Below are positions 43,849 through 53,274 of a DNA stretch of 64,000 nt, in pieces. The notes under the pieces were generated by a model, which made no database searches, was not told the DNA's origin, and saw only the letters and a list, made by a program, of their open reading frames with translations. Position 1 is the first letter of the stretch; every line of letters starts with the position of its first letter. The stretch comes from JALHST01 sp963798435. Its GTDB lineage: Bacteria; Bacteroidota; Bacteroidia; Flavobacteriales; Flavobacteriaceae. The translations under genes were made by a program, and so were the position numbers. Where the stretch lies: contig CAWCTF010000006.1 in the NCBI GenBank assembly GCA_963798435.1, positions 186,001 to 250,000 on the forward strand. The letters are read 5' to 3'.

Positions 43849-44340
43849 ATGAAATTGACTAGAAATAAATTGCTTACCGCCTCTACAGGGATTGTTTACT
43901 TATGGTTCGGTGCCTTGAAATTTATTCCCAATCTAAGTCCGGCCGAGCATTTGGCACAAGATACGATTCATGCACTGACCTTTGGTCTGCTAGATGCCCG
44001 CGTTTCAATACTACTTCTTGCAATTTTGGAAACCGGTATCGGGCTATTCCTGCTGTTAAACTACTTTAAACGAATAATCGTCCCACTTGCAATAGGTCAT
44101 ATTATACTGACCTTCACGCCGATATTCCTTTTCCCTCATCTGGTTTTTGGCGATGCGCCCTTTTCATTAACGATTTTAGGCCAGTATATTACAAAAAACA
44201 TCATTATTCTGAGTGTTTTGGTATTTGAATATATCGAAATAAGACAAGGTGTTATTAAAGATTCCTTACCAAAAAGACCTGTTGAAAATATCGTTGAGCA
44301 CGCGTTTGAAGAAAGAAATTTAGAACGCCAACTTAATTAA
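43849..44340 (+). CDS. DoxX-like small membrane protein
   Basis: 163 residues with four membrane spans, of the DoxX/DUF417-like type: STGIVYLWFGALKFIPNLSP at the N-terminus, LLLAILETGIGLFLLL, GHIILTFTPIFLFPHLVFG and NIIILSVLVFEYIE. The last ~35 residues are charged and cytosolic. It is in an operon with the outer-membrane protein gene. Function is unknown; DoxX relatives are tied to redox or quinone chemistry. It overlaps the convergent gene by 8 bp. Confidence 0.78.
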   Translation: MKLTRNKLLTASTGIVYLWFGALKFIPNLSPAEHLAQDTIHALTFGLLDARVSILLLAILETGIGLFLLLNYFKRIIVPLAIGHIILTFTPIFLFPHLVFGDAPFSLTILGQYITKNIIILSVLVFEYIEIRQGVIKDSLPKRPVENIVEHAFEERNLERQLN

Positions 44341-44926
44341 AAGGTCCAATCATGATATGCGCCCGATACGTACCAGGGTCCATTAACCAAGGCATTCCCT
44401 TCGCATGCGGTTTTGTTGGTAATCCTGTTGATTCAGGCGTAGCAAACGGAGTATAGATCACGTAACGATATTGGCCGTCGGCCAATTCCCCGGTCGTTTT
44501 ATCGTAGGCGGAATCACTTCCATAATATACATACAACATACTAGGTTCTTTTGGCATTTCTATCTTTCCTTCGGCTACTTCTGCCCCTCTTATTTCTTGT
44601 TTTTCCTTAAAATCCTTCCCTTCGGCGGTGAGCTCCCGACTTCTTTTCATAAAAGGCTCTAGCTTTTTAGAATAGCAGGCGACGCTAATCCCTTCCTTGG
44701 CGGGATCATCGGCTATACAGACAAGATTATTGGTACCTTCCTTAAGTACGACCAATTCTCCGGAGGCGTTATAGCCGTAGACCATGGCCGCGGCTTTATC
44801 CTCTTCCGGGGCGGGCAGTAACGCTGTTTTGATTTGAATGGCGGCAGGTAGTATTTCAGGTTTCTTTTCCTGGGCCATTGCCTGGCAGGTTATTGCCAAG
44901 CCCAAGCCGATCAATAGTTTTTTCAT
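44333..44926 (-). CDS. Exported protein of unknown function
   Basis: 197 residues with signal peptide MKKLLIGLGLAITCQAMAQ. The segments MVYGYNASGELVVLKEGTNN, LVCIADDPAKEGISVACYSK and SMLYVYYGSDSAYDKTTGEL are distinctive, with two cysteines that could form a disulfide. The ending PGTYRAHIMIGPF recurs in a Bacteroidota hypothetical family, but I cannot name it. It converges on the DoxX-like gene and is monocistronic. Confidence 0.75.
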   Translation of the reverse strand: MKKLLIGLGLAITCQAMAQEKKPEILPAAIQIKTALLPAPEEDKAAAMVYGYNASGELVVLKEGTNNLVCIADDPAKEGISVACYSKKLEPFMKRSRELTAEGKDFKEKQEIRGAEVAEGKIEMPKEPSMLYVYYGSDSAYDKTTGELADGQYRYVIYTPFATPESTGLPTKPHAKGMPWLMDPGTYRAHIMIGPFN

Positions 44927-45088
44927 GACATTGAATTTTTTAAATAGTTAGAATTCCTAAAGAATTTTATTGTTTTAACCTGAACCCTTATATAAAAGGC
45001 TCCCGATATAAAATGATGACCTGCCCTTACTGGAGGGTATCGTAAAACTCGTCTTTAATGAACCTTTATTTCATCGCCTAATGCAAAC

Positions 45089-45256
45089 CTACAAAGGTTT
45101 ACGGCCCGAAATAATATTGTAAAGAATGACGACCACGGCGATTACAAGAAGAATATGGATCAAGCTACTAGTTGCCAAGCCGGGTACCAGACCTAACATT
45201 CCTAAAAGCCAGATAATAATACAAATAACGGCAACTAGCCAAAGTAGACTTCTCAT
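45089..45256 (-). CDS. Lmo0937-family small membrane protein
   Basis: 55 residues: MRSLLWLVAVICIIIWLLGM, LGLVPGLATSSLIHILLVIA and the end YNIISGRKPL. Two hydrophobic segments are joined by a short G/P turn. The pattern matches the small lmo0937-type membrane family, common in Bacteroidota and often stress-associated. It was found by reading the minus strand between the 197-aa gene and valS; the plus-strand frame over it has no protein character. Confidence 0.85.
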   Translation of the reverse strand: MRSLLWLVAVICIIIWLLGMLGLVPGLATSSLIHILLVIAVVVILYNIISGRKPL

Positions 45257-45462
45257 GGTGGATGGTTTTAAGTTAGTTACTAATATAGGGAAGTTTGCCG
45301 GATCTTTCGATTCTTTTAGTAAAAAGCTTGACCGGTTTCTACACGAAAGTTCGAACCAAACGATCCAGAAAGACCTGTCCTAGTTGAAAGTGTCGCTACT
45401 TCCCATCAAAAAATGGAACTTGATTACTGGGAGAAGACATGTAGTTATACCCTTTTAATTTC

Positions 45463-48093
45463 TTATTCAAAACTTGCCAAACTCTTTTCCAAGGTCTCGA
45501 TTTTAGCCTGGGCATCGGCTTGTTTTTTGCGTTCTAGGGCAATTACCGGTTCTGGGGCGTTTTTCACAAATCGTTCGTTGTTAAGTTTCTTTAAAACAGA
45601 ATTTAAAAAACCTTTAGTATAATCGAGCTCTTCCTGTATTTTACGAATTTCAGACCCAATATCGATGGCCCCTGCCATTGGGATGAAATATTCGTTGTTC
45701 GTTACCCGAAATGTTAGTGCCCCCTCAATAGGTGCTGTACTATAGTCAATGTCGGAAATATTGGTAAGCTTTTGAATCATCTGATCCCACTCCCGCGTCA
45801 CTTCACCGCTGTTCACTACTGACAATTTCAGTGGCTCTTTAATCGGAATATTCTTTTCTTTTCGAATGGTTCGAATGCCGGCAATGACATGAGAAGCGAA
45901 ATCGAAACTACTGATAAGTGATTTATCGAATTTTGACTGCTTTGGCCATTGGGCGACTATCAATGCCTGTTCTGGGGAACGTTGGCGAATGTGCTGCCAA
46001 ATTTCTTCGGTTAAGAAAGGCATAAAAGGATGAAGGAGTTTCAGATTTTGCTCGAGAATTAGAAGGACCGCCTCTAACGAAGTTTTGTCAATAGGTTCGC
46101 GATAAGCGGGTTTGATGATTTCCAAGAGCCAAGAACTGTAATCGTCCCAAACTAATTTGTAAATGGCCATAAGGGCATCTGAAATACGGAATTTGCTGAA
46201 ATGGTCCTCGATTTCCACCAATGTTTGGTTGAATTTTGATTGGTACCATGCGATTCCCAATTTTGAGGCTTGTGGCTGCGGGCGGTCTTCAACTTCCCAA
46301 CTCTTTACGAGACGAAAACCATTCCAAATCTTATTGGCAAAATTCTTGCCTTGTTGGCATAGGTCTTCATCGAACATCAAATCATTACCTGCCGGCGCAC
46401 TCAATAGGAGTCCGACCCGTACCCCATCGGCACCATATTGTTCTATAAGGTGCAGGGCATCGGGGGAATTACCCAAGGATTTTGACATTTTACGCCGTTG
46501 TTTATCGCGGACAATCCCTGTGAAGTAAACATGCTCGAAGGGTTTTGATTCTCGAAATTCATAGCCTGCGATGATCATACGTGCTACCCAAAAAAAGATA
46601 ATATCGGGTCCGGTAACCAGATCATTCGTGGGATAGTAATAGGCAATTTCTTCATTATCCGGTTCTAAAATACCATTAAAAACGGTCATGGGCCAAAGCC
46701 ATGAAGAGAACCAGGTATCGACCACATCTTCATCTTGCCTCAGGTCTTTTAAGGTCAAATGAATTTTGCCTGATTTTTCTTTTGCTAATTTCAGGGCATC
46801 CTCATTAGATGCGGCCACCACAAAATCATCTTGGCCGTCCCCGAAATAGTATGCCGGGATGCGTTGGCCCCACCAAAGTTGTCGTGAGATGTTCCAATCG
46901 CGTATATTCTCCATCCAATGACGATAGGTATTGTCAAACTTTTTTGGAAAAAACTTAATTTCCTGGGTTTCGAGGACTGCTTTAATGGCGGGTTTTACGA
47001 GATCCTCCATTTTTAAGAACCACTGATCCGACAGCCGTGGCTCAATAACGGCTTTTGTACGTTCAGAGGTTCCCACTTTGTTCAAGTAGGGCTCGGTCTT
47101 TACTAAATAGCCCTTTTCTTCCAACTCCCTCGCAATTGATTTTCTGACAATAAAACGGTCTTGACCCTCGTAATGAAGCCCGTAAGAGTTCAGGGTGGCA
47201 TCTGCGTTAAAGATATCGATGCTGGGCAGTTGGTGCTTTTCACCCAAGGCATGGTCATTTGTATCGTGGGCCGGAGTCACTTTCAGACACCCAGTTCCGA
47301 ATTCAACATCTACATAATCATCTTGTATAATAGGGATCACACGATCACAAATGGGTACGATGGCCTTTTTTCCTTTTAAATGCAAGTAGCGTTTATCGGT
47401 AGGATGCACGCAAATTGCCGTATCGCCCAAGATGGTTTCGGGACGGGTAGTGGCGATGGTGATCTTTTCGTCGGAGCCCACTATTTTATAAGCTATGTAA
47501 TATAGCAACCCTTGTTTTTCCTCATAAACAACCTCCTCATCCGAGAGGGTAGTCTGTGCCTCGGGATCCCAATTGACCATACGAAAACCACGATAAATCA
47601 GCCCTTTATTGAACAGATCTACAAATACCTTGATGACCGAGGCAGACATAGTGTCATCCATGGTAAATGCCGTACGGTCCCAGTCACAAGAGCATCCTAG
47701 TTTTTTTAACTGCTCTAAAATGACGCCTCCATACGTATGTTTCCAGTCCCAAGCGTGCTTTAAAAACTCCTCGCGGGAAATATCGGTCTTTCGAATACCC
47801 TCCTCCTTTAACTTAGCCACCACTTTCGCCTCTGTAGCAATCGATGCATGATCCGTGCCAGGGACCCAACACGCATTTCTACCCATAAGACGGGCCCTTC
47901 GTATGAGTACGTCTTGCAGGGTATTATTCAGCATATGGCCCATATGCAGTACGCCAGTAACATTGGGAGGAGGGATGACGATTGTATACGGTTTCCGTGC
48001 ATCGGGTGTTGAATGGAAGAAATTGTGCTTCATCCAGTAGTCATACCAGCGGGCTTCAGCCTTTTGGGGCTCATATTTTGATGGAATCTCCAT
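45463..48093 (-). CDS. valS: Valine--tRNA ligase
   Basis: 876 residues, the expected length. Class I synthetase that charges tRNA-Val. HIGH motif as HMGH at residues 50-53 (PPPNVTGVLHMGHMLNNT), and KMSKS near residue 534 (RRKMSKSLGN). The editing domain includes TTRPETILGDTAICVHP. The C-terminal tRNA-binding coiled coil ends at 45463 (KKLNNERFVKNAPEPVI). The frame is intact, with its ATG at 48093. Confidence 0.97.
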   Translation of the reverse strand: MEIPSKYEPQKAEARWYDYWMKHNFFHSTPDARKPYTIVIPPPNVTGVLHMGHMLNNTLQDVLIRRARLMGRNACWVPGTDHASIATEAKVVAKLKEEGIRKTDISREEFLKHAWDWKHTYGGVILEQLKKLGCSCDWDRTAFTMDDTMSASVIKVFVDLFNKGLIYRGFRMVNWDPEAQTTLSDEEVVYEEKQGLLYYIAYKIVGSDEKITIATTRPETILGDTAICVHPTDKRYLHLKGKKAIVPICDRVIPIIQDDYVDVEFGTGCLKVTPAHDTNDHALGEKHQLPSIDIFNADATLNSYGLHYEGQDRFIVRKSIARELEEKGYLVKTEPYLNKVGTSERTKAVIEPRLSDQWFLKMEDLVKPAIKAVLETQEIKFFPKKFDNTYRHWMENIRDWNISRQLWWGQRIPAYYFGDGQDDFVVAASNEDALKLAKEKSGKIHLTLKDLRQDEDVVDTWFSSWLWPMTVFNGILEPDNEEIAYYYPTNDLVTGPDIIFFWVARMIIAGYEFRESKPFEHVYFTGIVRDKQRRKMSKSLGNSPDALHLIEQYGADGVRVGLLLSAPAGNDLMFDEDLCQQGKNFANKIWNGFRLVKSWEVEDRPQPQASKLGIAWYQSKFNQTLVEIEDHFSKFRISDALMAIYKLVWDDYSSWLLEIIKPAYREPIDKTSLEAVLLILEQNLKLLHPFMPFLTEEIWQHIRQRSPEQALIVAQWPKQSKFDKSLISSFDFASHVIAGIRTIRKEKNIPIKEPLKLSVVNSGEVTREWDQMIQKLTNISDIDYSTAPIEGALTFRVTNNEYFIPMAGAIDIGSEIRKIQEELDYTKGFLNSVLKKLNNERFVKNAPEPVIALERKKQADAQAKIETLEKSLASFE

Positions 48094-48235
48094 TTTTTGG
48101 AACGATTTTTGGTAATCCTCAGTCAGCGAATAAAATTCTTTGGAAAAAGCGTCTTTCGATAGGCAGTCCTAGAGGATTTTTGCTAAAAGTAAATACGAAA
48201 CAAAAATAAGTAACGTTATAACATAACAAAAGAAT

Positions 48236-48267
48236 TTTGGAGGTTCATCGCAAAAGATTTACTTTTG
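48236..48267 (+). promoter_or_regulatory. Promoter of the DUF1573 gene
   Basis: TTTG at 48236-48239 (-33), a 20-nt spacer, then TACTTTTG at 48260-48267 (-7). It is the best-matching full promoter in the window. It fixes the start codon at 48289 or 48292, because the longer frame's TTG at 48265 is inside the -7 box. Confidence 0.7.
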
Positions 48268-48288
48268 AAATTCACCCAAAATCAAAAA

Positions 48289-48678
48289 ATGATGAAAAAA
48301 ATAGTACTTGTTTTATTTATTGGTATGTTGGGCTTTAGTCTAACTGCCCAAGATAAGAAGGCAAAAATCGAGTTTAAGGCCGAAACCATTGACTACGGCG
48401 TTATCGAAAAAGGCAGCGATGGTGTTCGCGTTTTCGAATTTACAAATACGGGTGATGCCCCATTGATCATTAGCAAAGTGAGTTCAAGTTGTGGGTGTAC
48501 CATACCAAAGTGGTCGAATGAACCCATTCTTCCTGGAAAGAAAGGTGAAATTCAGGTAAAATATGACACCAACCGTGTAAATCCTATCAGAAAGGCCATT
48601 ACGGTTATTTCCAATGCGGACACCCCTACTAAAGTCTTGAAGATTATTGGGGAAGTAAAGGCTCCGGACGGTAAATAA
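48289..48678 (+). CDS. DUF1573 domain exported protein
   Basis: 129 residues from ATG 48289 (a second ATG follows at once). Signal peptide (ends SLTAQ), then a DUF1573 Ig-like domain: IDYGVIEKGSDGVRVFEFTN, PLIISKVSSSCGCTIPKW and GKKGEIQVKYDTNR. The CGC motif is highly conserved in this Bacteroidota family. It is secreted to the periplasm; the exact role is unknown. It ends just before a bidirectional terminator. Confidence 0.88.
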   Translation: MMKKIVLVLFIGMLGFSLTAQDKKAKIEFKAETIDYGVIEKGSDGVRVFEFTNTGDAPLIISKVSSSCGCTIPKWSNEPILPGKKGEIQVKYDTNRVNPIRKAITVISNADTPTKVLKIIGEVKAPDGK

Positions 48679-48708
48679 AGTATTTCAATATTTTATTAAA
48701 TAAGGAGA

Positions 48709-48730
48709 ACCCTGACCGAAACGTCAGGGT
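48709..48730. terminator. Bidirectional terminator between convergent genes
   Basis: Perfect 8-bp stem accctgac / gtcagggt with a 6-nt loop. The stop codon of the minus-strand protease gene (48724-48726) lies inside the hairpin. Confidence 0.7.
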
Positions 48731-50058
48731 ATTTCTTTGAACATATTTTTTAGCACATAGCTAAAGAGCAGATCTGAATGGTAACGTTCGATCAATACTT
48801 TTATTCGTTTGCCTTCTTTTTCATTGAGCAGTTGCATGATTTCCTGAAGTTTGAAACTATGCACACTTTTGCCATTTACGGCCAGAATGACATCACCTTC
48901 CTGTAAACCTGCCGTTTCGGCCGGACTTCCCGCACGAATACCCGATACCACAATTTCAGGAACTAGGCTAAGCCGTGTTTTATTCTCGAAAAGAATCTGT
49001 ACATTCCCGTACGACTCTTCATTGTTTTTTACCACGCCACGGGCATCTGCGATACTTTCGGCGACATACCGAAGGCCATCATGTTGCAACTCGATACCAC
49101 TCATATTGTAGTGAAAAGGCTTATCGAAATTGCCGTTTTTACGGAGGGTTATTTGTTGGCCGGGGTAATCGAATATAATATTGAAACGTTTTAGTAGCTC
49201 CCCGCCGATGCTTCCATTCCGATTCCCTAATATTTTTATGTCGCTAAACGATGCCAGGTTAGGAAAAGCCACTTTCGCGTCTTTTAGGACATAACTTCCT
49301 ATCTTGATCTTATTGACCATGGTTCGTTTGCCAAAGATGTTGCCACTTAGTCCTTTTCCAAGGAAGTCTTCATAATTTTTTTCGGGAACCACGATGTCAT
49401 CGCTTTCGAATAGCCAGATTGCATCGCTACTACCGGTATCCATAAGCATTTTAATAGGAATATTTTTTTTGTCATCAAAATAGACTTCCCCATCTAAATA
49501 AGCCTTCTTACTATTAATGGTCAGCGGAAGGGTTTCTCCTTTCCTGCCCTTTTTGTATTTATAGGAATCCGGGTCGTAGAATTTGATAGTTTTATTGCCA
49601 TAATTAATATCTACCACGAAATCCCGGAATAGATCATAACCAATAATGCCATGAATTGGAATACCTAATGTTGGGGAAAAATTCATATCCTTGTCCAGAA
49701 CTACATAAAGCTGCTGGGTCTGACTTTCAATATTCCCCAATTTAAAATTATTATCAAGTGAATTGAGGGCTTTGATAGGTTCACCATCGCCGAGGCCTTG
49801 AATGGTGATTTCTGAAACGTTGTTGATCTGGATTGAATCTTGATCGGTCAGATTAAAGAGAATAGGCTTCCCTACCCCTGAATCCAAAATAAAGGACAGA
49901 TCACTTCCATTTACTTGTATAGGAATGACCATGAGATTATTTATCAGTTCGAATCTAATCTTTTGGAACTTTTGTCCTGGCGGTAATTCGAACCCTTGTG
50001 ACATTCCTTGAAAGGGAAGACACAATAGCAAAATTACGAGACGAACCAAATACGTTTT
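48724..50058 (-). CDS. Retropepsin-like aspartyl protease with PDZ domain
   Basis: 444 residues from a TTG at 50058, which gives a normal signal peptide (KTYLVRLVILLLCLPFQGMS). A TTG at 50133 would add 25 residues and bury the signal; neither choice is certain. Two aspartyl-protease motifs, FILDSGVGKPILF and LMDTGSSDAIWLF, span residues ~60-230. A PDZ domain is at the C-terminus (SGIRAGSPAETAGLQEGDVI, LAVNGKSV). It is a periplasmic or surface protease of unknown substrate. It diverges from the aminotransferase gene. Confidence 0.85.
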   Translation of the reverse strand, partial: KTYLVRLVILLLCLPFQGMSQGFELPPGQKFQKIRFELINNLMVIPIQVNGSDLSFILDSGVGKPILFNLTDQDSIQINNVSEITIQGLGDGEPIKALNSLDNNFKLGNIESQTQQLYVVLDKDMNFSPTLGIPIHGIIGYDLFRDFVVDINYGNKTIKFYDPDSYKYKKGRKGETLPLTINSKKAYLDGEVYFDDKKNIPIKMLMDTGSSDAIWLFESDDIVVPEKNYEDFLGKGLSGNIFGKRTMVNKIKIGSYVLKDAKVAFPNLASFSDIKILGNRNGSIGGELLKRFNIIFDYPGQQITLRKNGNFDKPFHYNMSGIELQHDGLRYVAESIADARGVVKNNEESYGNVQILFENKTRLSLVPEIVVSGIRAGSPAETAGLQEGDVILAVNGKSVHSFKLQEIMQLLNEKEGKRIKVLIERYHSDLLFSYVLKNMFKEIP

Positions 50059-50213
50059 CAATGCACTTATTATTAATAAGTTACCTCTTTTAAAGTTACT
50101 AAAATATTTGAGAATGCGGCAGAAAATTAACAATTAATCGTCAAAGTAATAAAATGATTGGCCTATTGCTTTGTACCGGTGGTTTTCCCATTTTTGTGGT
50201 AAATAAAACCACT

Positions 50214-51404
50214 ATGCCATCCGTATCTAAAAAAGGGCAAGCAATGCCTGAGTCTCCTATCAGAAAATTGGTGCCTTTCGCCGAGGAGGCCAAAAAAAAG
50301 GGCATTAAGGTCATCCATCTAAATATCGGACAGCCCGACATAAAGACACCAAAAATAGCCTTGGATGCCGTTAAGAATAATACCATAGAGGTGTTGGAAT
50401 ACAGCAGGACGGAGGGTTCCGAAACCTATCGTGAGAAATTGGCAAAATATTATGCCACATATGATATCGAGGTCAGTGCCCAGGATATCATCGTAACGAC
50501 GGGCGGCTCGGAAGCACTTTCCTTCGCTATGGGAAGTATTGCCGACCCCATGGATGAAATTATTATTCCTGAGCCTTTTTATGCCAATTACAATGGTTTT
50601 GCCACCGCCATGGGGCTTAAAGTAGTCCCCGTGGTATCTCACATTGACACTAATTTTTCCTTGCCGCCCATCGAGGAATTCGAAAAATTGATCAGTCCAA
50701 GAACCAAGGCCATTCTTATTTGTAACCCTGGCAATCCTACAGGTTATCTTTATAGTAAGGCCGAAATACAGAAACTGGCTAAGATCGTGAAGGAACACGA
50801 CCTGTTTTTAGTGGCCGACGAGGTATATCGGGAATTTACGTATGACGGTAAGGAACATTATTCGATTCTCCAGGAACCCGGCCTTGAAGAGCATGCGTTG
50901 ATCGTTGATTCAGTATCCAAACGATACAGTATGTGCGGGGCTCGCATCGGGTGTTTGGTGTCTAAAAACAAAAAGGTAATTCAAACAGTGTTAAAGTTTG
51001 CCCAAGCCCGTTTATCACCCCCAACCTTTGCCCAAATGGCCAGTGAGGCGGCCTTGGATACCCCACAGAGTTATTTTGATGCGGTAAAGGAGGAGTATGT
51101 ATCAAGAAGAGACCTATTGATTGAGGAACTTAAGAAAATAGAAGGTGTTAAAATCGGCAGGCCACAAGGCGCATTTTATTGTATTGCCGAGTTGCCGATC
51201 GAAAATTCAGATGATTTTGCCCAATGGCTCCTCGAGGATTTTAGGCTGAATGGAGAAACGGTCATGGTGGCTCCAGCGGCCGGTTTCTATGCCACAGAGG
51301 GCCTTGGAAAAAACCAGATTCGTATTGCTTATGTGCTGGATAAGGAACGCTTGAAACGGGCGGTGAATATACTAAAGGAGGCCCTTAAAAGTTATATAGG
51401 GTAA
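50214..51404 (+). CDS. PLP-dependent aminotransferase, class I (aspartate/alanine type)
   Basis: 396 residues from the ATG at 50214; an ATG at 50154 would add 20 non-conserved residues. Fold type I PLP enzyme: IHLNIGQPDIKTP (N-terminal substrate motif), CNPGNPTGYLYS, VADEVYREF and the PLP lysine in DSVSKRYSMCGARIG. It belongs to the AspC/DapL-like group that transfers amino groups between amino acids and 2-oxo acids; the exact substrate is not evident. It is joined to murB by a TAATG stop/start overlap. Confidence 0.92.
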   Translation: MPSVSKKGQAMPESPIRKLVPFAEEAKKKGIKVIHLNIGQPDIKTPKIALDAVKNNTIEVLEYSRTEGSETYREKLAKYYATYDIEVSAQDIIVTTGGSEALSFAMGSIADPMDEIIIPEPFYANYNGFATAMGLKVVPVVSHIDTNFSLPPIEEFEKLISPRTKAILICNPGNPTGYLYSKAEIQKLAKIVKEHDLFLVADEVYREFTYDGKEHYSILQEPGLEEHALIVDSVSKRYSMCGARIGCLVSKNKKVIQTVLKFAQARLSPPTFAQMASEAALDTPQSYFDAVKEEYVSRRDLLIEELKKIEGVKIGRPQGAFYCIAELPIENSDDFAQWLLEDFRLNGETVMVAPAAGFYATEGLGKNQIRIAYVLDKERLKRAVNILKEALKSYIG

Positions 51405-52420
51405 TGCATATACTCGATAATATATCCTTAAGGCCGTACAACACCTTTGGTATAGATGCCAAGGCCGGGCACTTTTGTGATATAAATACCCTTGACGAAC
51501 TGGAGCGCGCGTTACAGTTAAGGGATTATCCTAAAAAGTTAGTTCTGAGTGGTGGCAGCAACGTGCTGTTAACCAGGGATATTCAGGGGTTGGTTTTGCA
51601 TATCAACCTAAAAGGAATCGAACTTGTTGCGGAAGATGAAGACAACGCAATCATAAAGGTAATGGCCGGAGAGAATTGGCACCAATTCGTGCTATGGGCC
51701 TTGACCAAGAATTATGGCGGCCTCGAAAATTTGTCCCTAATCCCTGGAAATACAGGTACGGCGCCGATTCAGAATATTGGGGCCTATGGTGTTGAACTTA
51801 AAGATATATTTATCAGTTGTGAAGCTATGGATAGGGAGGACCAGACGCTAAAAACATTCACGAACGCAGCATGTCAATTTGGATATAGGGATTCGTTTTT
51901 TAAAAATGAGGGCAAAGATAAGTACATCATTACCTCAGTGAATTTTAGGTTAACGAAAAGGAATCATAATCTTAATACGAGTTATGGCACCATTGAGGAG
52001 GAACTAAAAAAAGAAGGTATCAAGCACCCAAGCATCAAGGACATTTCGAATGCGGTCGTTGCCATACGAAAAAGTAAATTACCAGACCCTAAAGAATTAG
52101 GCAATAGTGGTAGTTTTTTTAAAAATCCGGTAATTACGTCCAAAGAATTTGCTATATTCATGGTCGACCATCCCAACGCGCCTTTTTACAGGGTTTCCAA
52201 TGATGTATACAAAATACCCGCAGGTTGGCTTATTGAACAATGCGGGTTTAAAGGGAAACGGTATGGAGATGCCGGCGTACACAAAAACCAAGCGCTCGTC
52301 CTGGTAAATTACGGCGAGGCATCTGGCAAGGAGATACTACATTTGGCCGATGACATTATTCACTCCGTACATCGAAAATTTGGCATTCAAATTTTACCTG
52401 AGGTAAATATCATAAAATAA
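51404..52420 (+). CDS. murB: UDP-N-acetylenolpyruvoylglucosamine reductase
   Basis: 338 residues. FAD enzyme that makes UDP-N-acetylmuramate for peptidoglycan. The FAD motif LVLSGGSNVLLTRD and the type I substrate loop (NLSLIPGNTGTAPIQNIGAY) are present. The catalytic serine is in GNSGSFFKNPVI and the glutamate in the C-terminal QILPEVNII. The ATG shares one base with the previous stop codon, so translation is coupled. Confidence 0.96.
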   Translation: MHILDNISLRPYNTFGIDAKAGHFCDINTLDELERALQLRDYPKKLVLSGGSNVLLTRDIQGLVLHINLKGIELVAEDEDNAIIKVMAGENWHQFVLWALTKNYGGLENLSLIPGNTGTAPIQNIGAYGVELKDIFISCEAMDREDQTLKTFTNAACQFGYRDSFFKNEGKDKYIITSVNFRLTKRNHNLNTSYGTIEEELKKEGIKHPSIKDISNAVVAIRKSKLPDPKELGNSGSFFKNPVITSKEFAIFMVDHPNAPFYRVSNDVYKIPAGWLIEQCGFKGKRYGDAGVHKNQALVLVNYGEASGKEILHLADDIIHSVHRKFGIQILPEVNIIK

Positions 52421-52448
52421 CCCCCATGACGTACGTCACAGGGGTTAT
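52417..52448. terminator. Hairpin after murB
   Basis: ataacccc ... ggggttat enclose the perfect palindrome tgacgtacgtca, giving a long stem with one internal mismatch. No T-tract follows, so it may act as a stabilising stem instead of a classical terminator. The stop codon of murB lies in its left arm. Confidence 0.5.
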
Positions 52449-52626
52449 ACCAAACCAAACTAACCAAAAACTAAATGTGCAGTTACCAATTGCACATTTA
52501 TAATTAAAATATTGAGATAACGCTATGTATAACAATCAATTTTATAAATTAGCGTTTAAGGGATATACGGTTTAAATTGAAAATTGGACGCCACGGCGCC
52601 CATTTTTTCGATAAACTTCACACGGT

Positions 52627-53193
52627 ATGAGCATACTTCTTGAAAAGCACATCGTCGAATTGCTTCAAGAGCGAAATGAAAAGGCCATTTCCCTTTTGTA
52701 CGAGCATTACGGGGATACATTATATGGGGTTGCCAATAAGGTACTCAGGGATGAGGAACTTGCACAGGATGTATTGCAGGAAAGTTTTGTGAAAATATGG
52801 AAAAAATCAGATTCGTATGACCCCTCAAAGGCGAAATTGTTTACCTGGCTCTTTCGGATTACCAGGAATACGGCGATTGATAAGTTAAGAAGTGTTAACA
52901 CAAAAGCCGAGAAGGAAATCCAAATGGATGTTTCGAACGTATATAATCTGGGTGTTGATAGCATCAGGCCTGAGTTAATGGACGTTAAAGAGAACCTTGA
53001 TAAAATAGAATCAAAGTATCAGATTGTACTCGAAGCCTTATTTTTTCAAGGGATGACCCAACAGGAAGCTAGCGAGGAGCTCGATATTCCTTTAGGAACC
53101 ATAAAATCAAGACTAAAAATCGGCCTCCGTGAACTCAAGAAAATTTATGGGCCAAGTATGCTTTTGACACTTCTAGTACATCTGTTGTTGTGA
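52627..53193 (+). CDS. ECF sigma factor (sigma-70 family)
   Basis: 188 residues. Region 2: LYEHYGDTLYGVANKVLRD, AQDVLQESFVKIWKK and FRITRNTAIDKLRS. Region 4: FFQGMTQQEASEELDIPLGT and IKSRLKIGLRELKK. It directs RNA polymerase to an envelope or stress regulon. The anti-sigma gene follows directly, so they form a regulator pair. Confidence 0.94.
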   Translation: MSILLEKHIVELLQERNEKAISLLYEHYGDTLYGVANKVLRDEELAQDVLQESFVKIWKKSDSYDPSKAKLFTWLFRITRNTAIDKLRSVNTKAEKEIQMDVSNVYNLGVDSIRPELMDVKENLDKIESKYQIVLEALFFQGMTQQEASEELDIPLGTIKSRLKIGLRELKKIYGPSMLLTLLVHLLL

Positions 53194-53274
53194 AAATCCC
53201 GTGGACTTCCCTGACGCATTTACGCGTGATGTTCATAGGTGCCAACTGACAGGTTCAACCAAAATAGTAGAAAG

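Noticed and set aside
45126..45383. Plus-strand frame opposite the small membrane gene
   Set aside because: The minus-strand 55-aa frame matches a known small membrane family; the plus-strand one has no features.
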